From Viridibacillus soli (GTDB lineage: Bacteria; Bacillota; Bacilli; Bacillales_A; Planococcaceae): a DNA stretch of 64,000 nucleotides. The first letter of the stretch is position 1; the number at the start of each line of letters is the position of its first letter. Below are positions 19,549 through 28,714 of this stretch, piece by piece. Where the stretch lies: contig NZ_JAEOAH010000003.1 of the NCBI RefSeq assembly GCF_016612995.1, positions 186,001 through 250,000 on the forward strand, written 5' to 3'. A program made the position numbers and the translations under genes. The notes under the pieces were generated by a model. The model searched no databases. It saw only the letters and a program-made list of their open reading frames with translations, and was not told the DNA's origin.

Positions 19549-20940
19549 ATGAAAAATACTATTTTCCGAAAAAAATCTGTAAATCAGCTTCTACAGCAAC
19601 AGAGTAAAGTTCAACTGAACAAGACACTTGGCGCATTTGACTTAATGCTACTTGGTGTTGGTGCCATTGTTGGTACAGGGATTTTCATCCTACCAGGGAC
19701 TGTCGCAGCCGAACATGCTGGTCCTGGGATTGTGTTCTCATTTATCATTGCCGCTATTGTGTGTGCATTCGCTGCGATGTGTTATTCTGAGTTTTCATCA
19801 GCCGTTCCAGTAACAGGGAGTGCATACACGTATGGCTACATCGTCTTCGGTGAAGTCGTTGCATGGCTAGTGGGCTGGTCATTGTTACTAGAATACGGCT
19901 TAGCAGTTGCAGCAGTTGCAACAGGCTGGTCATCTTATTTAAGCTCATTGCTAGCAGGTTTTAATATTTCAATTCCACAGGCTGTATCAGGGGCATTTGA
20001 TCCTGCAAACGGCACATATATTAATTTACCAGCTATATTTATCATCCTCGTTATTGCTTTCTTATTAACATTAGGCATTAAAGAATCTACAAAATTAAAT
20101 GCAATCATGGTAGTTGTGAAAGTGGCCGTAATTTTACTATTTATCTTTGTTGGAGCATTCTACGTCGAACCAGCAAACTGGGAGCCGTTTACACCATTTG
20201 GTACAGGTGGTATTCTAACAGGCGCCGCATTAGTGTTCTTTGCATACCTTGGCTTTGATGCAGTATCATCTGCAGCGGAAGAAGTAAAAAATCCTCAGCG
20301 CAACATGCCAATCGGTATTATCGGTTCATTGTTCATCTGTACATTATTGTACGTTGCTGTATCACTTGTCTTAACAGGTATGGTTCCTTTTACAGACTTA
20401 AATGTTAGTGACCCTGTAAGCTTCGCCATGCAATTGGTACACCAAGATTGGGTTGCCGGTATTATCTCACTTGGCGCTGTTGTTGGCATGATGACGGTTA
20501 TCCTTGTAATGCTTTACGGCGGTACTCGTCTTGTTTACGCATTTGGTCGCGATGGCTTACTTCCGAAAATATTATGTGAAGTACATCCCAAACGTAAAAC
20601 ACCAGTGAAAAACACTTGGATTTTTGCAATCCTTATTGCCTTCTGCGCGGGATTCGTACCGCTAGACAAACTAACTGAGCTCGTTAACATGGGTACATTA
20701 CTAGCTTTCGCTGTTGTATCAATCGGCGTCATCTACTTACGTAAAAACAAAAATATTCCGACTGGCGGCTTCAAAGTACCATTCTTCCCAGTCATTCCGA
20801 TTATCTCATCGATCTTATGCATTTTCTTAATAACCCAGTTATCTGCACATACGTGGATTGCCTGTGGCATTTGGATAATTATTGGCTTAATCATTTACTT
20901 TATTTATGGTAAAAAACATAGCGAATTAAATAAAAAATAA
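19549..20940 (+). CDS. APC-family amino-acid permease, YfnA/CAT-like
   Basis: Secondary amino-acid transporter of 463 aa with about 12 membrane spans. The APC hallmark LLGVGAIVGTGIFILPGTVA is at residues 33-52, followed by AGPGIVFSF and the YSEFSSAVPVTGSAYTYGY block. The long conserved first half resembles B. subtilis YfnA and eukaryotic CAT-type carriers. ATG at 19549 is chosen; a GTG three codons upstream is the alternative. The ribosome binding site is only a weak GAG. Monocistronic with a strong promoter. Substrate not determinable. Confidence 0.92.
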   Translation: MKNTIFRKKSVNQLLQQQSKVQLNKTLGAFDLMLLGVGAIVGTGIFILPGTVAAEHAGPGIVFSFIIAAIVCAFAAMCYSEFSSAVPVTGSAYTYGYIVFGEVVAWLVGWSLLLEYGLAVAAVATGWSSYLSSLLAGFNISIPQAVSGAFDPANGTYINLPAIFIILVIAFLLTLGIKESTKLNAIMVVVKVAVILLFIFVGAFYVEPANWEPFTPFGTGGILTGAALVFFAYLGFDAVSSAAEEVKNPQRNMPIGIIGSLFICTLLYVAVSLVLTGMVPFTDLNVSDPVSFAMQLVHQDWVAGIISLGAVVGMMTVILVMLYGGTRLVYAFGRDGLLPKILCEVHPKRKTPVKNTWIFAILIAFCAGFVPLDKLTELVNMGTLLAFAVVSIGVIYLRKNKNIPTGGFKVPFFPVIPIISSILCIFLITQLSAHTWIACGIWIIIGLIIYFIYGKKHSELNKK

Positions 20941-21065
20941 AAACCGTTTTGATACAGTTCCGCATCTCTTTCGTGAATGCTACTATTTCGTCTTACACTA
21001 AGGTCCCTTTTATACTGCCCTATACATCAGTAAACCGTTCATGTATATTAAAATTAGGTGATGAG

Positions 21066-21827
21066 ATGAAAACAAACATTTATTTAGACAATGAGAAATT
21101 CATTGCAGGGATAACCCTTAAAGATGAAACCGAGCTTGAAAGCAACAACATGGCTCTTCATGCCTGCGTTAACCCAAATCATGTGATGGGAAATCGCAAG
21201 AAATTAGCTACTTCCTTGCATTGTGAGCTGGAGAATTTCGTTTGTGCCAATCAAACACATAGCTCTAATTTCCACAGGGTAACGCTGGCAGACAAAGGCC
21301 GAGGCGCTGACCGTACTGATACCGCCATTACGGATACCGACGCCCTATATACTTATGAGCCGAATCTGTTATTATGTTCCTTTACTGCCGATTGTGTCCC
21401 AGTAACTTTTTATAATGAAGAGACTGGCCTCATTGGCGTGATTCATTCCGGCTGGCAAGGTACAGTAAAAGAAATCTCCTTGAACGTTTTTAAGCATTTA
21501 ATTCAAGTTGAACATTGTAATCCCAGTGATTTGCATATTCAGATTGGTGCGGCTCTTAGCCAAGAGAAGTTTGAAGTCGATGCAGATGTGTACTTAAAAT
21601 TCAAAGACCTCGGCTACGCAGATGATTTTATCTATTACAATAAAGAAACTCACAAGTATCACATTGACAATCAGCAAACCGTGAAAAAGCAATGTGAGCT
21701 AGCAGGAATCCCGGCTGATCTAATTACAATTGATCCGACTTGTACGTATTTGAACCCTGAAGGCTTCTCTTATCGTCAAGACAAACAAGCCGGAAGACAT
21801 CTGAGTTTTTTTATGAAAAAAGCGTAA
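21066..21827 (+). CDS. PgeF/YlmD-type laccase-domain protein
   Basis: Multicopper-polyphenol-oxidase-fold protein (YfiH/DUF152 family, 253 aa). Family members act as purine nucleoside phosphorylase/adenosine deaminase and are named PgeF for peptidoglycan editing. The metal and active-site residues are visible in NQTHSS, FTADCVPVTFYN and GVIHSGWQGT, with CTY...FSYRQDKQAGRH near the C-terminus. The longest frame runs upstream to 20949, but ATG 21066 has AGGTGATG just before it and starts at the normal point of the family. Confidence 0.9.
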   Translation: MKTNIYLDNEKFIAGITLKDETELESNNMALHACVNPNHVMGNRKKLATSLHCELENFVCANQTHSSNFHRVTLADKGRGADRTDTAITDTDALYTYEPNLLLCSFTADCVPVTFYNEETGLIGVIHSGWQGTVKEISLNVFKHLIQVEHCNPSDLHIQIGAALSQEKFEVDADVYLKFKDLGYADDFIYYNKETHKYHIDNQQTVKKQCELAGIPADLITIDPTCTYLNPEGFSYRQDKQAGRHLSFFMKKA

Positions 21828-22030
21828 ATTGAAAAAAATTTACAAGCGAAATATATTCTAAAAGCACATCAACTTTATTCAAGAGAGCTGTGAACTGTCA
21901 CACCTTTAAAACCATTGATTTTATGGTATTTTGTAGAATGTAAAGTACTTTTATTTATTACTTACTATTTTTAAATCGACCAAAATATTAATTGTTGGTC
22001 ACCTTACGTCACTCTAAAACAATGGATTTA

Positions 22031-22056
22031 GACCGTTCATTTGAGCGGTCTTTTTT
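22031..22056 (+). terminator. Rho-independent terminator
   Basis: Nine-base arms gaccgttca / tgagcggtc (one G-U pair) followed by TTTTTT. It lies 200 bases after the pgeF stop; the stretch between is otherwise empty. Confidence 0.7.
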
Positions 22057-22167
22057 ATTTACCCAGCACAAAGTAAATCACTTCGTATATTTATGGAGTG
22101 ATCGCTTTCAAAAAGCGGCTAGAGATTGCCCTTTTTTGTATTTTTCCGTTATATATGCTTTATTAGC

Positions 22168-22320
22168 CTACTCAGCATCGTATTCTTCTTGACTAACTTT
22201 TTTAGCATGATAGCCCTCGTCAATAAACAGAGTAGCTAATCGAGTAGTATCTTCGTCCATAACTCTATACTTCATTTTTGCTGCGACATCATCTCCGTCG
22301 TACCAAATAAGATAATTCAT
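22168..22320 (-). CDS. Small acidic protein, 50 aa, unknown
   Basis: Starts MNYLIWYDGDDVAAKMKYRV after a strong GGGGGAG ribosome binding site and ends EEYDAE. Soluble and acidic with an alpha/beta look; no family recognised. An unusual small ORF without a clear start lies just upstream on the same strand, and the two may once have formed an operon. Confidence 0.6.
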   Translation of the reverse strand: MNYLIWYDGDDVAAKMKYRVMDEDTTRLATLFIDEGYHAKKVSQEEYDAE

Positions 22321-22330
22321 CTTTCTCCCC

Positions 22331-22471
22331 CTAACTTTCCTCCGCATGGTGAAAAATCTCGTAATCTAACAATTCGATGGGCTGTCCATCTATCTCACAA
22401 ATGCTAAATTCCTTTAGTCTTAATAAAATATGCTGGCTTTGGATTTTTTCATAGTCAAGCCACCCACTCTC
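22331..22471 (-). pseudogene. 46-codon ORF lacking a start codon
   Basis: Coding-like frame (LDYEKIQSQHILLRLKEFSI, then CEIDGQPIELLDYEIFHH) closed upstream by a stop with no ATG, GTG or TTG after it. It ends 10 bases before the neighbouring small gene. Probably a 5'-truncated gene. Family unknown. Confidence 0.3.
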
Positions 22472-22589
22472 TTATTTTCCCGAAATCTATTTTTCACTTC
22501 GATTTATTCAGCTCATTTTCACAAATCAGTCTTGGACAAGTTTCGTCTTCTTGCTACAAAACATAAAATATAAACGAGGTGAATGGTTA

Positions 22590-23015
22590 ATGAATTATAA
22601 TTCGTTACAACAACAAGTACCTAACAAGTTAATAACTGATATTGCTAAAGCAATTGATGGAGAATTCACAGCAATTCAGTGCTATGACGTATTGTCAAAA
22701 CAGGCCCCAAACAAAGAAATCAGAGATAGAATACTGGAAATTAGAAGCGATGAAATGAGACATTTTCAGATTTTTTCACAAATCTATTTTTCGCTAACAA
22801 GGACAAAGTACACGCCTAAAATGAATGCAAATTGTCCTACTAATTATCGAAGTGGCATACTACATGCGTTTAAAGATGAACAAGAAACTGTTGATTTTTA
22901 CCACGATATTGCTAGAGAGGCTAATAACCCCTTTATACAACAGCAATTTATGCAAGTATCACTTGATGAACAAAACCATGCTGTTTGGTTTTTGTATTTT
23001 ATGAATCAAAATTAA
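22590..23015 (+). CDS. Ferritin-like di-iron fold protein
   Basis: 141-aa four-helix protein of the ferritin/rubrerythrin superfamily. Each helix carries an acidic ligand pattern: E25 in GEFTAIQCY, E55 with H58 in SDEMRHF, E97/E100 in KDEQET, and E127 with H130 in DEQNH. It may bind iron and respond to oxidative stress; many Bacillus homologues are spore-coat or stress proteins, so the role is open. ATG at 22590 has GAGGTG 8 bases upstream; a longer frame begins at 22551 without a ribosome binding site. Confidence 0.82.
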   Translation: MNYNSLQQQVPNKLITDIAKAIDGEFTAIQCYDVLSKQAPNKEIRDRILEIRSDEMRHFQIFSQIYFSLTRTKYTPKMNANCPTNYRSGILHAFKDEQETVDFYHDIAREANNPFIQQQFMQVSLDEQNHAVWFLYFMNQN

Positions 23016-23139
23016 GTTTACATTCCTCTTAAATTTGATTCTTTTTTCTTAAATAAATTTTATTGAACAAAATCGAACAGAATACTATCCACTAACTATT
23101 AAATTACAATCTATTCTACAAATCTTAAGGAGGATTAAA

Positions 23140-23391
23140 ATGAACCAATTTAACCAGAACCCCGAATTACCAGAAAATCAGGCTGCTAGACTTGCATTAA
23201 TTGGAGCTGCAATTACAACACTAGGCGATGGAATATCGGCTGTTGCTGCAGCGCTCGCACTACAAGAGTTAGAAAATGCAAATAATCAAAGTTCTCGAAG
23301 CCAGTCGGATCAATCTAAACAACTGGAACGAATGCAAAGGCAAATTGATCGATTATCAAATCAAATATCCAAAATGGACCGTAAAAAATAG
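23140..23391 (+). CDS. Small alanine-rich/coiled-coil protein, 83 aa
   Basis: Begins MNQFNQNPELPENQAARLAL after AAGGAGGA. Residues 16-46 form an alanine-rich hydrophobic segment (LIGAAITTLGDGISAVAAAL). Residues 55-83 form a polar coiled coil (KQLERMQRQIDRLSNQISKM). A membrane- or surface-associated oligomer is plausible. No named family recognised. A terminator lies 75 bases downstream. Confidence 0.65.
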   Translation: MNQFNQNPELPENQAARLALIGAAITTLGDGISAVAAALALQELENANNQSSRSQSDQSKQLERMQRQIDRLSNQISKMDRKK

Positions 23392-23464
23392 TAAAGTATT
23401 AAATATGGGTTAACGCCTTTTTAGTTGAGATACACCAAGACTAAATGCTTCTCTTGTATTGCTC

Positions 23465-23502
23465 ACTTTCTAAGTTACATCTCAGAAAGTAGAGTTTTTA
23501 TT
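23465..23502 (+). terminator. Rho-independent terminator
   Basis: Arms actttct (23465-23471) and agaaagt (23484-23490), followed by agagtttttatttt. Confidence 0.6.
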
Positions 23503-24012
23503 TTAGGCTGTTTTCGTAAACATTGTTGCTTTTTTTGAGTAAAAGTTTTATGTTACACTATAAAAATGTAATATTCTGAATTATTAAATATTTTTTTACA
23601 AAGAGGGATGAAGATACTTTGAGGGGAAAATACGGTGGGTTATCTTTTTGACTAATTTTTTTAAAGCATGTTTGTATCGTTGAAAGAAAACGATATGAAT
23701 ATGCTTGTTTTGTTCCCCAAAAGGAGAATGTAAACATTAACGGTATATCACGAACAAATAAAATTGCAGTTACAACAAATACAAAAATTTTAGTACGTAC
23801 CGAATGATTTGATTCAAATTTAAAAGATGAATCATTGAAAATATATAAATCCTATAACTGCGGCAATAGCGATCTACTTTGAAACTACTTGAAAGATCAA
23901 TTAAAAGATATTGTACTTCGAACACGGTTTGCCAATTGGAGATTTAAAAAAATGAAAAGGCAATCCATTTCTAGGTTACCTTTTCATCTTGAGCCCAAAA
24001 AATTATATACTC
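23503..24012. other. Gene-poor interval
   Basis: About 500 AT-rich bases. Only short broken open frames; nothing recognised. Confidence 0.35.
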
Positions 24013-24219
24013 TTAGTCTTTATTAAATTTCAATACAACTCGGTCAAAGATTCGGTTTAAGGATTTTATTGTTACAAATCCAATTGGAATCAATATTAAT
24101 AAATATACAGGAGAATACATCATGCTTTTAAAATCGCTTGTTGCAGGTAACTTTATAAACGCTATAGCAATTGTAAAAGCAATAATAAAAATGAAAAAAT
24201 TATTATCCAAAAGTTTCAT
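24013..24219 (-). CDS. Small two-span membrane protein, 68 aa
   Basis: MKLLDNNFFIFIIAFTIAIA begins the first span; a second span is SPVYLLILIPIGFVTI. The C-terminus is basic (FDRVVLKFNKD). ATG follows GGGGGT with 8-base spacing. No family recognised. It lies next to a decayed peptide-like gene on the same strand. Confidence 0.6.
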   Translation of the reverse strand: MKLLDNNFFIFIIAFTIAIAFIKLPATSDFKSMMYSPVYLLILIPIGFVTIKSLNRIFDRVVLKFNKD

Positions 24220-24296
24220 AATTTAAAACCCCCATTTTTTCTTATTTAAGCCATCCACTTATTTTTCAAAATTTGTAAATAAATAATAGTCAAAAT

Positions 24297-24731
24297 CTAA
24301 ATTTTACACGCCTTGATAATACCATACGTAACCACATGATAAACAATTGCAGCACCCACTGATCCTATTAAAAATTTTGCAATAAGTATCAATATTATAG
24401 GAATAAAAGCTGGCTGTATTTCATTATCATTTTGTATATTCACTTTTATCAAAACCAAACTCTTCATTCATTTCTACTACTTCTGTTGGTGACAAACTTT
24501 CAAAAAATAATTCAGTATTACTCACTTCTTCTTGTGTCAACCCATTTTCTAAAGCATGTCCACTATCAAATACATATTTCTCTGATGATACATTGTAATA
24601 AACCGACTCTGCAATAATTCCCCATTTTGTTCACCCTCATCATAAGCCGATGCAGTTGGTGCAAATTTAACACTTGAATTCTTCACCAATTTCAAAATAA
24701 ATTCCTCTTTTTTTATAACACACACGCACAT
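24297..24731 (-). pseudogene. Frameshifted gene with hydrophobic C-terminus, peptide-toxin-like shape
   Basis: Reading on the minus strand gives an N-terminal part (EEFILKLVKNSSVKFAPTAS), a frame change near 24617, an acidic middle (GHALENGLTQEEVSNTELFF), a second frame change near 24440, then a hydrophobic tail (PAFIPIILILIAKFLIGSVG, then AAIVYHVVTYGIIKACKI) to TAG at 24297. An acidic precursor with a Gly-rich hydrophobic tail resembles bacteriocin or secreted-toxin precursors. That reading is inference; the two frame breaks are directly visible. Confidence 0.4.
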
Positions 24732-25034
24732 TTATAATCTTAACACTAATCTCAACCATTAAAAATTATAATACACATTTTATGTAAATATTGTAAATAT
24801 AATTATAGGGAAAATAACACAATTAAATTACAATTATTTAACGAGCTGCAGCGCCTTTATTTCACTGCAGACCATTAAACACTTATAGTCATTTATCGGA
24901 AAAAGATAAAGCAAGTGACCTTTTATAATGACATTCTAGAGTTGGTCACTTTTTAGTCACTTGCCCTATTTTCCAGCTTATACTTTTCCAAAAACTGCAA
25001 CCTATCCTTACTAAAAAGAGAAAAATCATAAACT
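24732..25034. other. Intergenic DNA with a hairpin
   Basis: No gene. A hairpin with arms aagtgacc (24913-24920) and ggtcactt (24944-24951) and a short T-run may terminate + strand transcription. Confidence 0.35.
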
Positions 25035-25073
25035 AAAATAATGCTCCCTCGAGAAAATAGGTAGCATTATTTT
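25035..25073 (-). terminator. Terminator of selO
   Basis: Eleven-base perfect arms aaaataatgct / agcattatttt, 75 bases after the selO stop on the minus strand. Confidence 0.65.
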
Positions 25074-25147
25074 GTGCTAATACTATTATTTCAAAAATTA
25101 TCAAATTGATTCAAAAATGCAGAAAAAATTTCTCTAATGCTTATATA

Positions 25148-26611
25148 TCAAGTACCGCAATAGGTTTGGTAAGGGATTGTTGCCGTAGGAAGTGTGGAGT
25201 ATTCAGCCTGTTTAGTTGAGTGTGCGTAAGGTTTTAAAAGAACATCCAAAAGCCGTTTCATCACACTGTAGTCTCCTTGTTCCACTGCGGCTTCTAATGC
25301 AGCTTCTACCCGGTGGTTCCGTGGGATTACCGCCGGATTACTGTTCCGCATCAACTGATTTGAGTAGGCTTTCGATTCCTGCTGCCTGCCTAGTCTCGCC
25401 TGCCAGAGCTCATTCCACTGAGCGAAATCTGGGGTGTCGAACAGGACAGTATCCTCCGGCGTGTCAAAAGTTAATGCGCGGAAGGTATTGGTATAGTCTG
25501 CACGATGCTTCTTCATCATATTGAGGAGTCCATTAATAAGAGTTTCATCCTCTGTCTCTTCGTTAAATATCCCCAGTTTTGCCCTCATTCCCGTGATCCA
25601 ATTAGAATGATACAACTCAGTAAAACCTGAAACCTTTTCCTGGGCCAGTTTGACAGCCTGCTCCTGATTTTCATGTAATAGCGGCAATAGGGTTTCAGCA
25701 AATCGCGCAAGATTCCATCCAGCAATAAACGGCTGATTGACATAGGCATAGCGACCTTGAGCGTCAATAGAACTGAATACCGTTTCCGGATCATAGACAT
25801 CCATAAAGGCACAAGGACCATAATCGATGGTTTCTCCGCTTATGGTCATGTTGTCGGTGTTCATAACCCCATGAATAAAGCCAACGAGTTGCCATTTGGC
25901 AATGAGCTCAGCCTGACGCTTGATCACTTCCTGAAGTAGCGAAAGATATCGGCTCTCATCAACTTCAATTTCCGGAAAATGACGCTTTAGTGTATAGTCG
26001 GCCAGAATCTGGAGTTCCTCAATTGTTCCCCATTTTGCAACATATTGAAAGGTACCAACTCGCAGATGACTAGCAGCCACACGGGTCAGAATTGCACCAG
26101 GTAGTTCGGTTTCGCGAAATACAGACTCACCAGTTGTCACCACTGCCAGACTTCGGGTGGTAGGAATTCCAAGCGCATACATGGCTTCACTGATGATGTA
26201 TTCACGTAGCATCGGTCCAAGTGCTGCTCGACCATCGCCCCCGCGAGAATATGGCGTCCTACCTGAGCCCTTAAGCTGAATATCAGTCCTCTCACCTTGG
26301 GGCGAGCTGTGCTCGCCTAGCAGCACAGCTCGGCCGTCCCCTAACATGTTAAAATGACCGAATTGATGCCCCGCGTAAGCTTGAGCAAGTGGCGAAGCAC
26401 CTTTCGGAATCTGGTTTCCTGCAAAAATCTCTACGCTATCTGAACTTTGTAGCACCTGAACTTTTAAACCCAAGGATGTTGCCAACTCATTATTGAGAAT
26501 TATCAACTTCGGTGCACTTACAGGAGTTGGTTCGATTCTGGAAAATAATGATTTTGGCAGACAGGCATAACTGTTATCTAAATTCCATCCTATTTCTTTG
26601 CTCTTTGTCAT
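25148..26611 (-). CDS. selO: Protein adenylyltransferase SelO
   Basis: Pseudokinase-fold enzyme (YdiU/UPF0061) that transfers AMP from ATP to Ser/Thr/Tyr residues, linked to redox stress. 487 aa is standard. Diagnostic blocks are intact: [18 protein letters not shown], the nucleotide loop [20 protein letters not shown], and the metal/active-site region [11 protein letters not shown] with [10 protein letters not shown]. The C-terminus YCGT carries an ordinary TGC cysteine where some homologues have selenocysteine. The gene is visibly less AT-rich than its neighbours, which could reflect transfer or expression level. Monocistronic with its own terminator. Confidence 0.95.
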   Translation of the reverse strand: MTKSKEIGWNLDNSYACLPKSLFSRIEPTPVSAPKLIILNNELATSLGLKVQVLQSSDSVEIFAGNQIPKGASPLAQAYAGHQFGHFNMLGDGRAVLLGEHSSPQGERTDIQLKGSGRTPYSRGGDGRAALGPMLREYIISEAMYALGIPTTRSLAVVTTGESVFRETELPGAILTRVAASHLRVGTFQYVAKWGTIEELQILADYTLKRHFPEIEVDESRYLSLLQEVIKRQAELIAKWQLVGFIHGVMNTDNMTISGETIDYGPCAFMDVYDPETVFSSIDAQGRYAYVNQPFIAGWNLARFAETLLPLLHENQEQAVKLAQEKVSGFTELYHSNWITGMRAKLGIFNEETEDETLINGLLNMMKKHRADYTNTFRALTFDTPEDTVLFDTPDFAQWNELWQARLGRQQESKAYSNQLMRNSNPAVIPRNHRVEAALEAAVEQGDYSVMKRLLDVLLKPYAHSTKQAEYSTLPTATIPYQTYCGT

Positions 26612-27007
26612 AGTTTCTCCTTTTTTTCGTTTGTCTTTTTGTATAATTGTTTTTTTAGTGATCTACATTCTATAAAAACACGATGCAGCTTCTTTTTAAT
26701 ATCTACTTCTGCCAATTTATTATACCGTTTACAAACAAAAGTAGCTCCTTATAAAATACTTCTTTATCGATTCTGATTTTTTCCAAATAAGTACGTGGCG
26801 TTTCAGAAGTTTCTTGTTTTTAGTTGGTATGGTTCATGACAGGATTATCGAATTTTCAAGATGTGAAGGAAATCTATTAAACGATTTGCTCACAAAGTAG
26901 AATTTGGTGTAGGAGTCTTAACTAAGTTTTATTATGAAGAAAAGGGATTAACCGCATGGAAATAAAGTTAAAGTTGATTTTATAAGCTAGATTAACAGAT
27001 AAAGTCA
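26612..27007. other. Intergenic region
   Basis: About 400 bases. A short + strand trace (VEFGVGVLTKFYYEEKGLT near 26900) hints at a decayed gene, but no start or full frame exists. Confidence 0.3.
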
Positions 27008-27037
27008 CATCAAAAAGGAGCAAAATCTGCTCCTTTT
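27008..27037 (-). terminator. Terminator of lipoprotein gene
   Basis: Ten-base arms aaaaggagca / tgctcctttt, with a T-run on the minus strand just after the lipoprotein stop. Confidence 0.7.
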
Positions 27038-27051
27038 CTAATGCACTTCGC

Positions 27052-27483
27052 CTATTTTAATTCAGACAGTTTATTTCCTGTTATAATCTCAAACAAAATC
27101 GCTGAATTTTCTTTTGTTAATTGAGCGTACTGATTACCTCCTCGGGCGATTTCTACTTTATCATTATTAGGACTTATCCAAAGATTGTACACAACAGCTT
27201 TTGCCTGAATATTTGGGTTTTTATACTGAAAAATAAATTCGTAATCAGGTGGATGAGCCATATCCACTTTTGCATTTTCCCAATCAGTATCCTTTAGTAT
27301 TTTTTTTACTTTTTGTACTTGTATATTATCAGTAACTACCTTAAAGTCTTCATATTTATTTTCATCGCCGACACGTTCTTGAACTTCGATCCTTTGTTCT
27401 ACGTTTTCTATTCTATTTGAACAACCTGTTACTATAAATAAAAAGATTGCAATGAACACAAAAAACAAATTTCTAATTCTCAT
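27052..27483 (-). CDS. Small lipoprotein, unknown family
   Basis: 143-aa predicted lipoprotein: MRIRNLFFVFIAIFLFIVTG then Cys21 of the lipobox. The mature part is soluble with an alpha/beta pattern (DTDWENAKVDMAHPPDYEFI and a VEIARGGNQYAQL strand); no domain recognised. ATG at 27483 is chosen because a GAGAGAGGAG ribosome binding site precedes it. The longer frame to 27564 has none. Likely anchored on the outer face of the membrane. Confidence 0.75.
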   Translation of the reverse strand: MRIRNLFFVFIAIFLFIVTGCSNRIENVEQRIEVQERVGDENKYEDFKVVTDNIQVQKVKKILKDTDWENAKVDMAHPPDYEFIFQYKNPNIQAKAVVYNLWISPNNDKVEIARGGNQYAQLTKENSAILFEIITGNKLSELK

Positions 27484-27577
27484 ATCTCTCCTCTCTCCCC
27501 CCTTTTCAAAAGTTGGTTTTGCGAATATTTTGATTATAACTATTAATTTTACATTATATAACATATCATTACAAAGA

Positions 27578-27850
27578 TTATATTATCCACGATAATTTAT
27601 CTTCAATATTAAAAAGCTTATCTGTAATCCCTAAACGTTTTTCTGATGTAAGTTTGTACTTGTCTACCGATTTATGAAATTATAATACGTTCTAAGAATA
27701 ATTAGAGTCATTTGAACATATTTAGGATTGAAGTTGGGGTAGATGCAAATTTTTTCATCACCACTTGCTGTAGCTAACGGCCGTTCTAAAATAGACAGCT
27801 TTCTTCTCATTTGCTGTATGAAAAAGTTAAGCAATGTTCACTTTAACTAA
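27578..27850 (-). pseudogene. Degenerate transposase C-terminal fragment
   Basis: Minus-strand coding-like text: QQMRRKLSILERPLATASGD, EKICIYPNFNPKYVQMTLII, RTYYNF, a frame break, then KYKLTSEKRLGITDKLF and a stop at 27578. The YYNF...RLG pattern is common at the end of integrase-core transposases. Family assignment is inference; no N-terminus remains. Confidence 0.35.
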
Positions 27851-27902
27851 CCAAATATCAAATTTACCTCTCTAAAAGGAGAATTATTATTTTTTAATTA
27901 CT

Positions 27903-27937
27903 TTGACAGACAGAGTAATATTTGCTAAAATTACTCT
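27903..27937 (+). promoter_or_regulatory. Promoter with overlapping palindrome before padR
   Basis: TTGACA (27903-27908), a 17-base spacer, TAAAAT (27926-27931). An inverted repeat agagtaat (27912-27919) / attactct (27930-27937) covers the spacer and -10. This is where a PadR repressor would bind to shut off its own operon. Confidence 0.65.
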
Positions 27938-27972
27938 ATCAGATAGAACAATAATATCTAAGTAGGTGACTT

Positions 27973-28302
27973 ATGGTTAGAAGTGATATCATTCGTGGAC
28001 ACTTGGATTCAATTATTTTACGACTGTTTTTGGAGAAAGATCGATATGGATATGAAATATCTCAGGAAATTAGTTTACGTACAGATAATCGTTTTCAAAT
28101 CAAAGAAGCAACTTTATACGCTGTGTTTCAACGATTAGAGAAGAGAGAACTAATTGAAGCATATTATGGGGATGTCTCTCATGGTGGAAAAAGAAAGTAT
28201 TACCGCATTACCACATTAGGAAAAGCATATTTAAAAGAACTAGTAAGTGAATGGACTGAAGTGAAGGAAATTATCAACTTGTTTATGGAGGGTTTAGAAT
28301 GA
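27973..28302 (+). CDS. PadR-family transcriptional regulator
   Basis: Winged-helix repressor of 109 aa. It opens with the classic PadR region RGHLDSIILRLFLEKDRYGY, then EATLYAVFQRLEKRELIEAY and GGKRKYYRITTLGKAYL. It heads a three-gene operon: its stop overlaps the next start by four bases (ATGA). The overlapping promoter palindrome suggests autoregulation. PadR proteins of this size usually respond to drugs or envelope stress; the ligand here is unknown. Confidence 0.93.
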   Translation: MVRSDIIRGHLDSIILRLFLEKDRYGYEISQEISLRTDNRFQIKEATLYAVFQRLEKRELIEAYYGDVSHGGKRKYYRITTLGKAYLKELVSEWTEVKEIINLFMEGLE

Positions 28303-28697
28303 TGAAAATGAAAAATCATATTGATGAATTATTTAAGGACATTCCTAGTAATAACGAAACCGAAATGGTTAAACAAGAGATTATGCAAAATCTTGAAGAG
28401 AAAGTGTTCTATTTAATGGAGCATGGAAAAGAAGAAGATGATGCCATTAATAAAGCCATTGTTGAATTTGGAGATATTGAAGAGTTAAAAAAAGAATTAG
28501 GAGTGAAACAACCAGAGAAGAAAAACATGGCTAAATTAAATTTAGAGTTTTCTATTTGGGGAAGTAGCTTAATAATTGTATTTTTTATATTTATCAACTT
28601 CTACTATACCCCAGATACAATTTGGGCTATATATCCAATATTCACTATATTATGGTGGCCACTTTCAATGTATTTCGTATGGTCACGTAAGCAATGA
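28299..28697 (+). CDS. HAAS-type signalling protein with repeated membrane unit
   Basis: 132 aa. Residues 1-68 are a soluble helical HAAS/permease-prefix-like domain (FGDIEELKKEL is typical), the usual partner of PadR regulators. Two membrane segments follow. The second is the unit WAIYPIFTILWWPLSMYF, which recurs four times in the next gene. The translation is coupled to padR by a 4-base overlap. Probably transmits or anchors an envelope signal; the mechanism is unknown. Confidence 0.75.
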   Translation: MMKMKNHIDELFKDIPSNNETEMVKQEIMQNLEEKVFYLMEHGKEEDDAINKAIVEFGDIEELKKELGVKQPEKKNMAKLNLEFSIWGSSLIIVFFIFINFYYTPDTIWAIYPIFTILWWPLSMYFVWSRKQ

Positions 28698-28714
28698 AGA
28701 AAGGAGAATAGATA

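Noticed and set aside
21990..22056. T-box-like leader before the 22031 terminator
   Set aside because: The conserved T-box antiterminator sequence and specifier region are absent, and no amino-acid gene follows.
25148..25160. Selenocysteine at the SelO C-terminus
   Set aside because: The codon is an ordinary TGC cysteine and the stop is TGA/TAA-independent; no sign of selenocysteine insertion.
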